A DNA stretch of 27,029 nt from DASRAP01 sp035277145. Lineage in GTDB: Bacteria > Gemmatimonadota > Gemmatimonadetes > Gemmatimonadales > Gemmatimonadaceae. The stretch covers positions 1 to 27,029 of the forward strand of contig DATELA010000040.1 of assembly GCA_035277145.1 (NCBI GenBank), in the 5' to 3' direction. This document shows positions 21,270 through 27,029 of the stretch, piece after piece (within the stretch, counting starts at the first letter, position 1; each line of letters begins with the position of its first letter). Both the position numbers and the translations under genes were made by a program. Under the pieces are notes generated by a model that had not been told where the DNA came from, did no database searches, and saw nothing but the letters and a program-made list of their open reading frames with translations.

Positions 21270-23860
21270 ACACCGACCGGTTGATTCGCGGACTGCTGCG
21301 GCTGTATCCGCGTGCGTTCCGCGAACGGTACGGTGATGCCATGATCGCGTTTCATCACGAGCGCATGCGCGAAGGCGCCACGTGGCCGCTCACCGTTATT
21401 GCCGATCACGTGACGTCCGCGATCGCCGAGCATTTTCGTGCGTGGTCGTCGATTCCGCAGGATGTGAGGTACGCTGTGCGCGGTCTGGCGAGGCGGCCGC
21501 TGTTCGCAACAGTCGTCATTGCAACGATTGCGCTTGGTGTTGGCGCGAACGCAGCGATTTACAGTGTGGTCCGCGGCGTGCTCCTGCGTCCGCTCGCGTA
21601 TCCCGATGCGGATCGCGTCGTGAGCTTCACGCACACGGCACCGTACTGGCTCGCGTCGGTGCCGGAGTATCTGGACTACAAACGCGACGCAAAGTCGTTC
21701 GAGTCGTTGGCCGCGTTTGTGCAGGGTGAAGCCAATCTTGCGAACGAAGAAGAGCCCGAGCGGATCGCGACGGCGAGTGTGACCACCAGCTTCTTCGATG
21801 TGCTCGCGGTGAGTCCACAGCGAGGACGGCTGTTCGCGCCGGACGACGATCTCGCTCCGGGCACACTGGCAGTCATCAGCCACCGGCTGTGGGAACGCCG
21901 GTTCGCCGCTGACTCATCCATTGTCGGAAAGTCCATCACGCTTGGCGGACGGCGGCGCGCCGTGATTGGCGTGATGCCACCGCACTTCGATTACCCGAAT
22001 GCGCGCACGGATGTTTGGGTCGCGATGCCAAGGATGAATCCAGACAGCCCGGGTGATCGCACGAACCACGCTTTGTTCATGGTCGGACGCGTGCGCGAGC
22101 GTGTGGAGTTGAGCACCGCCGTCGCGGAAGTGAATGCGGTGGCGTCGCGCATGCAGCGAGACTTTGCGGATCGCTACGATCCCAATCAGCCACTCACGCC
22201 CGACGTTCAGCGCGTCAGCGACAAATTGGTCGGCGGAACGCGTGCGTATCTCTGGGCACTGGCCGGCGCCGTGGGATTCGTGTTGCTGATCGTGTGCGCC
22301 AACGTCGCGAGTTTGCTGCTTGCGCGCGGTGAGGGCCGGCGCAAGGAGATGGCGTTGCGCACCGCGCTTGGTGCATCGCGGCGCCGAATTGCGACGCAAC
22401 TCCTTACAGAGTCGGGTGTGCTCGCGTGCGGCGGCGGCGCGCTTGGGCTCGCGCTCGCATGGGCAGGGAGCCGCGCGTTGATCGCGCTCGCGCCCGCATC
22501 GTTACCGCGCGTCGACCAAATCAGCATCGATGGCAGCGTGCTTGCGTTCACGCTGGCCGCGGCGCTGGGCGCGGGATTGCTGTTTGGATTTGCGCCGGCG
22601 CTGTATGCGTCGCGCAACACGCCGGGCGATATCCTCAAGGACGGTGCACGCTCCTCTCGAGGCGCAGGATCGCACCGTGCACGTCGCGCGTTTGTCGTTG
22701 CCGAAGTTGCGTTGGCGGTGATTGCGTTGACCGGCGCCGGCATGCTCGTGCGCAGTCTCACGAATCTGCAAAGCGCTGAGCTGGGCTTCGACGAGCGGTC
22801 GGTACTCACGGCGCGCGTTTCACCCTTGCAGATCGCGTACGACGAATCGCGAGCAACCGTGTTCTACGCGCAACTCCTCGAACGCGTGCGAGCAATTCCC
22901 GGTGTTGTGAATGCAGGCGCCGCCGGCTGGTTGCCTGTCGTCGACGCCGGCGGGCTCTGGGGGCTGCTTCCCGAGGGCAAAAGCTACTCCGACTACACGC
23001 AGAGCCCGATCGCTGCGCCGCAGCAAATCACTCCGGGGTATTTCGCCGCGATGGGAATGCCCATTCGAGTGGGCCGCGATTTCAGCGAACACGATCGCGC
23101 CGGAGGTCCGTTCGTAACCATCGTGAGTTCGTCGATGGCTGCGCAGTTGTGGCCAAACGCAGATCCAATCGGCAAACGGTTCCAGGTCGGCGGAAATCAG
23201 GCGTTTGTGAGTGTCGTTGGCGTGGTCGACGACATTCGCGCGCGCGGATTTCACAATACGTCCGAGCCGACGATGTATTTCCCATATCCGCAAACGCGTG
23301 AGTCCGCCTACACGATGCCGCGCGCGATGAACCTCGTCATTCGCACACAAGGTCAACCGCTTGCGGTCAGTCAGCGTGTGCGTGAAATCGTTCGTGCCCT
23401 CGACGCGACTATCCCTGTCTCGAATGTTCGCACGATGGAAATGGTCGTTGGGACGTCGGTTGCGAATCGACGCTTCACTACGGCGTTGATCGCCGCGTTC
23501 GCCGTGCTCGCGCTCGTGCTTGCCGGGATCGGTATCTACGGCGTCGTCGCATACGGCGTAACGGAACGCATGTTCGAGATTGGCGTGCGCGTCGCTCTTG
23601 GAGCGGAACGGTCGGCCGTGCTCGCGCTCATCATTCGCGATGGCGTGTGGATGGCTGCAATTGGCGTCGTGATTGGATTTGCCGGCGCGCTCGCTGCCGC
23701 GCGCGCAATCAAATCGATGCTCGTCGACGTGCCCGCTGTGGACGTCGTTACGCTCGCGGCTGCTTCAGCAACGCTGATCGTCGTTGCGCTTGTCGCGTCG
23801 GCAATTCCCGCGCGGCGCGCGCTCAATGTTCACCCAAGCCAGGTGTTGCGCGGCGGCTGA
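21266..23860 (+). CDS. ADOP-type ABC permease (MacB/FtsX-like) 2
   Basis: This 864-residue permease begins with a different prefix from permease 1: LLRLYPRAFRERYGDAMIAFHHERM (residues 9-34). The first transmembrane helix is near 80-105 (VVIATIALGVGANAAIYSVVRGVLLRPL). The MacB-like core and first FtsX block (FVLLIVCANVASLLLARGEGRRKEMALRTALGASRRRI, about 330-370) are followed by a second copy ending in YGVTERMFEIGVRVALGAERS and PARRALNVHPSQVLRGG. It is an orphan permease without an adjacent ATPase. It ends 10 bp from the convergent HAF-protein stop with no visible terminator. Substrate is unknown. Confidence 0.93.
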   Translation: MNTDRLIRGLLRLYPRAFRERYGDAMIAFHHERMREGATWPLTVIADHVTSAIAEHFRAWSSIPQDVRYAVRGLARRPLFATVVIATIALGVGANAAIYSVVRGVLLRPLAYPDADRVVSFTHTAPYWLASVPEYLDYKRDAKSFESLAAFVQGEANLANEEEPERIATASVTTSFFDVLAVSPQRGRLFAPDDDLAPGTLAVISHRLWERRFAADSSIVGKSITLGGRRRAVIGVMPPHFDYPNARTDVWVAMPRMNPDSPGDRTNHALFMVGRVRERVELSTAVAEVNAVASRMQRDFADRYDPNQPLTPDVQRVSDKLVGGTRAYLWALAGAVGFVLLIVCANVASLLLARGEGRRKEMALRTALGASRRRIATQLLTESGVLACGGGALGLALAWAGSRALIALAPASLPRVDQISIDGSVLAFTLAAALGAGLLFGFAPALYASRNTPGDILKDGARSSRGAGSHRARRAFVVAEVALAVIALTGAGMLVRSLTNLQSAELGFDERSVLTARVSPLQIAYDESRATVFYAQLLERVRAIPGVVNAGAAGWLPVVDAGGLWGLLPEGKSYSDYTQSPIAAPQQITPGYFAAMGMPIRVGRDFSEHDRAGGPFVTIVSSSMAAQLWPNADPIGKRFQVGGNQAFVSVVGVVDDIRARGFHNTSEPTMYFPYPQTRESAYTMPRAMNLVIRTQGQPLAVSQRVREIVRALDATIPVSNVRTMEMVVGTSVANRRFTTALIAAFAVLALVLAGIGIYGVVAYGVTERMFEIGVRVALGAERSAVLALIIRDGVWMAAIGVVIGFAGALAAARAIKSMLVDVPAVDVVTLAAASATLIVVALVASAIPARRALNVHPSQVLRGG

Positions 23861-23870
23861 TTCGCCCGCG

Positions 23871-25133
23871 TCACTCCGGCGCGCTCTTTCGCACGACGCA
23901 CGCAAAGAGCGTTGCGCGCGAGAGCAATGCTTGCGGATCGGTCAGGCACATGCTGGTACTGTTCGCAGGTATCGCGACAGCAACGTGTCGTGCGGGCGCG
24001 GGGTTGGTCGACGATTGTGCGGCGGCACGCTCCAGCGTCCACAACATCGCGCGATGTTCCATTCCGCAGCAGTCGAGCGACGTCCAGCCAACGATCGCAT
24101 TTGATTCGTTGATCGCAACGGCCACACCGGGGAATGGCGTCTCGGTGTTCAGCGCGAGTTGTATGTCATCGCGGGTCCACGCCGTCGGTTGAATCGCGCC
24201 GTTGGCTGCGCTCCAGCTCGCGCCCACCGCAACACGCGCTGTGTTGATTGCCATCGCGTATCCCGGCGCGGCAGCGAGCGGCAGCATCGTGAACCCACCG
24301 TCGGCGCGCCAACGATACGGCCGCATTTGAAACGAGCTGTCCATCGTCCATCCAACCACGGTGCTTCGGTTGTTCAGTCCAAGCGTCGTCACTGCCACGT
24401 TGCTGTCGGCGCCGGGTGTACCGATTTCCATGTATCCGCTGCCGAAACTCCACAGGAATCCGCGCCAACACTCCACCATCGCGCTGCACACCGCAGCCTT
24501 GTTGGTTCCTGCGACAAAACCGAGTGCGTTGATTTGACTCGAGATTCCTTCGGCGCCAGGCGCCGGCGCCGTCGCGGTGAGATCGAGCTTTCCTCGCTCC
24601 TCGTGCCAGGTCCACGCGTGCTGAAATCCGACCACATCCCATCCGACGACTTCTCCGCTGTGATTGAAGTCGGTTGGTTCACCGAACGACGCACCGGGTA
24701 GCAGTGGAATCGCGAGGGACGTGATGTCTGTCTTTGCGCTCCATGTGACCGGCGTCGTCTGCCCCGATTCGGTATCGCCGCTCACGCCGAGTATTTCACC
24801 GTTGTCGTTGATGCTGACGGCGCGACTCCAATCGTGATCGGGGAGCGTGCCGAGGTCGATCATTCCCGCATCGGTGGTCCAGCGGAACGCGCGCGCGACG
24901 CCGTTGGCGTTCAGCGACCATCCGACGACTGTGCCCGCGTTGTTGATGTCAGTAGCGAAGCTCGACGAACCTCCGAGCGTACCGAGGTCGCGTCGCGTTG
25001 CGGCGAGTACCCAGCGATGCGCGGGCGAGGCTTTGATCGGTGGTGCATTCAGCGTTGGGCCAGCCGGTGGCACCTCTTTGCCGCACGCGAGGGCGGCGAA
25101 CAACACGAGCGAACAGAGTCTGCGCGGATGCAT
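23871..25133 (-). CDS. HAF-repeat secreted lipoprotein
   Basis: I take the ATG at 25133 (420 residues) because it opens a signal sequence, MHPRRLCSLVLFAALAC, with a probable lipidation Cys17; the frame extends to 25253 without signal features. The body consists of HAF-type repeats of about 45-60 residues, each with an INxxGxVVGW-like strand: FATDINNAGTVVGWS, AVSINDNGEILGVSGD, DFNHSGEVVGWD, SQINALGFVAGTN, LGLNNRSTVVGWT, AINTARVAVGAS, AINESNAIVGWTS. The repeats would form a beta-propeller-like fold on the cell surface. DLGTLGGSSSFA near residue 50 is the family opening. Function of HAF proteins is unknown. There is no clear Shine-Dalgarno sequence. Confidence 0.88.
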   Translation of the reverse strand: MHPRRLCSLVLFAALACGKEVPPAGPTLNAPPIKASPAHRWVLAATRRDLGTLGGSSSFATDINNAGTVVGWSLNANGVARAFRWTTDAGMIDLGTLPDHDWSRAVSINDNGEILGVSGDTESGQTTPVTWSAKTDITSLAIPLLPGASFGEPTDFNHSGEVVGWDVVGFQHAWTWHEERGKLDLTATAPAPGAEGISSQINALGFVAGTNKAAVCSAMVECWRGFLWSFGSGYMEIGTPGADSNVAVTTLGLNNRSTVVGWTMDSSFQMRPYRWRADGGFTMLPLAAAPGYAMAINTARVAVGASWSAANGAIQPTAWTRDDIQLALNTETPFPGVAVAINESNAIVGWTSLDCCGMEHRAMLWTLERAAAQSSTNPAPARHVAVAIPANSTSMCLTDPQALLSRATLFACVVRKSAPE

Positions 25134-25507
25134 CGGTTGATTGGGGCAACAGGTCCATCGAGCTTCTGTGGATTCGTCGGGCAACACTTGTGCCATTTGT
25201 GGCAGGTTGTCGCCTGGCTCACGAAGGCGTCCGCGGGTGCTGCATTTGCGCATCGCCGACCTCTAGCCACGTGTGGTAAACATCCAACAGGTGGCGTGTG
25301 ATGCTGCATCGCATCGGCGAAAACCGATCGATTCGCGCGGAAATTGGTCGTCCGTGGTGGTTTGACAATGCTGTGTATCGCGTTGTGTAGCAACGGCTTA
25401 CGCGATGCGGCTCGCCGCGTGATGCCGGTCCGTAGCTGGCATTGAAATTGCCCTTCCAGTGCGCGAGCGCAGGACCCAGTGCCCTTTGACCCCATTCCAG
25501 AGCCAGC
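25134..25507. other. 374-bp intergenic region upstream of the lasso locus
   Basis: This region separates the divergent HAF and lasso genes. It contains a TGCCA-TTTG-TGGCA inverted repeat near 25190-25203, a possible 29-codon reading frame (25301-25390) preceded by AGGTGG, an isolated TTGACA at 25362-25367 without a good -10 box, and a sigma-54-like element at 25437-25451. No RNA gene or mobile element is evident. Confidence 0.6.
25437..25451 (+). promoter_or_regulatory. Candidate sigma-54 (-24/-12) promoter of the lasso operon
   Basis: TGGCA, six bases, then TTGC reproduces the RpoN consensus elements at exactly the required spacing (GG and GC 10 bp apart). Transcription would start near 25463, giving a leader of about 45 bases before the precursor ATG. 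An activator-binding site further upstream would be required; none is obvious. The match is good but could be chance. Confidence 0.35.
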
Positions 25508-25660
25508 ATGTACGCGAAGCCCAAACTCGAAAAGTTCGGCTCCTTCCGCACCCTGACCCAAGTTGGGTTCAACGGTGGCAACGACGGTTACATCATCCTC
25601 GGCCCGAACAACACCACGGATATTGGGTGTGAGTTCACGCGCTGCCCGTCGACGTCCTGA
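25508..25660 (+). CDS. Lasso peptide precursor (A)
   Basis: This 50-residue ORF encodes a leader that matches the lasso consensus YxxPxLxxxGxxxxxTx exactly: Tyr2, Pro5, Leu7, Gly11 and Thr17 as the penultimate leader residue. The predicted core is 32 residues from Val19: VGFNGGNDGYIILG at the start, with Asp26 at core position 8 able to close an 8-residue macrolactam, and a long tail containing GCEFTRC (Cys41 and Cys46). If cleavage were one residue later, Gly20 would give a 7-residue ring. The gene is followed by a strong hairpin and a lasso cyclase, confirming context. Val at core position 1, the length, and the paired Cys are unusual. No strong Shine-Dalgarno sequence is present. Confidence 0.88.
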   Translation: MYAKPKLEKFGSFRTLTQVGFNGGNDGYIILGPNNTTDIGCEFTRCPSTS

Positions 25661-25727
25661 CCGACGTTGGATGATGGTGCGACGCGTGCGTGACACGGCG
25701 TCGCAACGCGGTCCACGCACTACAATG

Positions 25728-25758
25728 TGCCCCGGGGTGTCTCACCCGGGGCATTTTT
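25728..25758 (+). terminator. Intrinsic terminator/attenuator between lasso A and C
   Basis: TGCCCCGGG (25728-25736) pairs with CCCGGGGCA (25745-25753), with GTG/CAC able to extend the stem past a bulged G around a TCT loop, followed by TTTTT (25754-25758). It lies 67 bp after the precursor stop and ends 1 bp before the cyclase ATG. Such hairpins in lasso operons raise precursor mRNA relative to the enzymes by terminating most transcripts and protecting the 3' end. Confidence 0.85.
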
Positions 25759-25759
25759 C

Positions 25760-27029
25760 ATGACGGCAATTGCCGCGAAGATGGGCGCGGGCGCGCCAGG
25801 ATCTGGCGTCGCGACGATATCGCGCATGCTGAACGCCATGCGGACTCGCGGCGACCGCGAAGAGGTCGGCGAGCTCAGTAACGCCGCAATTGGCACGGCG
25901 CATTTTGATTGGGAGCCGGGCGAGTCACGCGTCGCGCGACATGGTGCGATCGTCGTTGTCGCCGACGCGACGCTGTACTATCGCGACGATTTGCGCCGCG
26001 CGATCTCCGCGAATGGCGTTGCACAATTCGGCGGTTCGGCTGCGGAGCTGATTGCGGCGGCGTATGCCGCGTTCGGCCGCGAGTGTGTTGCGCGGCTCGA
26101 GGGCGACTTCGCGTTTGTACTGTTCGATTCGCAGCGCGAGTCGCTGTTCGCCGCGCGCGACTTTGGTGGCAAGCGCACGCTGTACTTCGCCGCGATCAAT
26201 CAGAGTATCACGCTCGCGTCGACGATCGGTGGTGTGACTGCCGATGCACGCGTGTCGAGCGATCTCAATCTCGCGCACATCGCAGCGACTGCCGCCGGCA
26301 TATGGGCACACGCACCCGACACGTGTTATCGCGATGTCATGGAGTTGCCGGCGGGATACGCGCTGACCTGGGATGCGCGTGATGGCGTGTCGGTGTCGCG
26401 GTTCTGGAATCCGCCCGCGGAACTCGCACGAAGTCGCGAGTCGCCGGATGACGCAGCGCGTCAACTGCTCGACTTGCTCACGCGCGCGACCGCGGAGCGT
26501 CTCGCGAGCCAGGGCGCAACCGCGGTGACGCTGAGCGGAGGCTGGGATTCCACGGCGGTGTACGGTGCAGGGCAGAACGCACTGCGCGCGCGAACGACAC
26601 CACGAACGCTGCACGCGGTCAGCATCAGTTATCCCGAGGGCGACGTCGGACGCGAAGACGACTTCATTACCGAAGCGACGACGATGTGGAAGTCGACGCC
26701 GTCGTGGATCGGGATCGACGACATCCAGATGTTTGGCGAAGCGAGCGATTCGGTTCGCGCCGCGACTGACGCGGCGCGCGCGCGCGACGAACCGTTTGCG
26801 CACCCGTATGAAACGTGGAATCGCGCGCTCGCGCGTGCGGCCTCGTCGGCGGGCGCGCACGTGGTGCTCGATGGATCCGGCGGCGATCAGTTGTTTCAGG
26901 TGTCGGACATTTATCTCGCGGATCTTTTCGCGACGGGGCGTTGGCTCGAAGTGTTGCGGCAATGGCGATCGCGCGATGGGCGCGGAGTGCGCGACCTGTA
27001 TCGTTGGGCCGTACGTCCGGTGCTTCCCG
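25760..27029 (+). CDS. Lasso peptide cyclase (asparagine synthetase-like, C), 5' part
   Basis: The frame is open from ATG 25760 to the window end (423 codons; about 600 expected), so the C-terminus is outside. The N-terminal glutamine-amidotransferase-like domain (about 1-210: MTAIAAKMG, then TLYYRDDLRRAI, VARLEGDFAFVLFD, LFAARDFGGKRTLYF) lacks the catalytic Cys2 of true asparagine synthetases, as in McjC-type cyclases. The synthetase domain has the ATP pyrophosphatase loop SGGWDS (259-264) and LDGSGGDQLF (370-379). It would adenylate the ring Asp side chain and form the macrolactam with the core N-terminus. It starts right after the attenuator, so expression is limited by read-through. B1/B2 genes should follow downstream. 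Confidence 0.9.
   Translation, partial: MTAIAAKMGAGAPGSGVATISRMLNAMRTRGDREEVGELSNAAIGTAHFDWEPGESRVARHGAIVVVADATLYYRDDLRRAISANGVAQFGGSAAELIAAAYAAFGRECVARLEGDFAFVLFDSQRESLFAARDFGGKRTLYFAAINQSITLASTIGGVTADARVSSDLNLAHIAATAAGIWAHAPDTCYRDVMELPAGYALTWDARDGVSVSRFWNPPAELARSRESPDDAARQLLDLLTRATAERLASQGATAVTLSGGWDSTAVYGAGQNALRARTTPRTLHAVSISYPEGDVGREDDFITEATTMWKSTPSWIGIDDIQMFGEASDSVRAATDAARARDEPFAHPYETWNRALARAASSAGAHVVLDGSGGDQLFQVSDIYLADLFATGRWLEVLRQWRSRDGRGVRDLYRWAVRPVLP

Noticed and set aside
25362..25390. TTGACA upstream of the lasso gene as a sigma-70 promoter
   Set aside because: No acceptable -10 box at 16-18 bp; the leader would also be over 110 bases. The -24/-12 element fits better, though neither is proven.

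Overview
The window is 27 kb of GC-rich bacterial chromosome with tightly packed genes, many secreted proteins and few clear Shine-Dalgarno sequences. Two PadR + orphan permease (ADOP) modules, a DUF885 peptidase-like protein, a HAF-repeat protein, a CehA/McbA hydrolase behind a PD40 propeller, and a lasso peptide locus together suggest Gemmatimonadota, with Acidobacteriota as the alternative. This is inferred from gene content only; no rRNA or other taxonomic marker is present.

Left part (1-9191). A minus-strand DUF885 protein runs off the left edge. Divergent from it is a three-gene plus-strand unit: a ribbon-helix-helix (RHH) protein, a DUF6036-type nucleotidyltransferase and an exported LIC_10091-like protein. 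A perfect 11-2-11 palindrome lies just upstream and is a likely RHH operator. A TolC-family outer-membrane protein follows, then PadR regulator 1 and ADOP permease 1, with a 10-3-10 palindrome just before the PadR start.

Middle part (9205-15194). A minus-strand pair encodes a secreted GH31 glycosidase and a secreted amidohydrolase. Divergent from it, behind a readable sigma-70 promoter, is a secreted protein of unknown function. A small minus-strand four-helix-bundle (S23/IVP-like) gene follows.

Repeat-marked part (14750-20259). Four clusters of one 21-bp tandem repeat mark the gene boundaries, minus-oriented after gene ends and plus-oriented before gene starts. They surround a secreted PD40-CehA/McbA metallohydrolase, a secreted cyclophilin whose signal peptide N-terminus is itself encoded by the repeat, and a secreted HExxH metallopeptidase-like/cyclophilin fusion.

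Right part (20104-27029). A lipoprotein gene overlaps the fusion gene tail to tail by 156 bp. PadR 2 and ADOP permease 2 (ATGA overlap) lie behind a 9-7-9 palindrome. A minus-strand HAF-repeat lipoprotein follows. The window ends in a lasso peptide cluster: a 50-codon precursor with an exact textbook leader motif, a strong hairpin-plus-T-tract attenuator, and the first 423 codons of the lasso cyclase (McjC type). A perfectly spaced -24/-12 (sigma-54-like) element lies 57 bp upstream of the precursor. The B1/B2 and export genes, if present, would lie beyond the right edge. The predicted core (32 residues, Val1, Asp8 ring, two Cys in the tail) and the 21-bp repeat system are the most novel-looking items.
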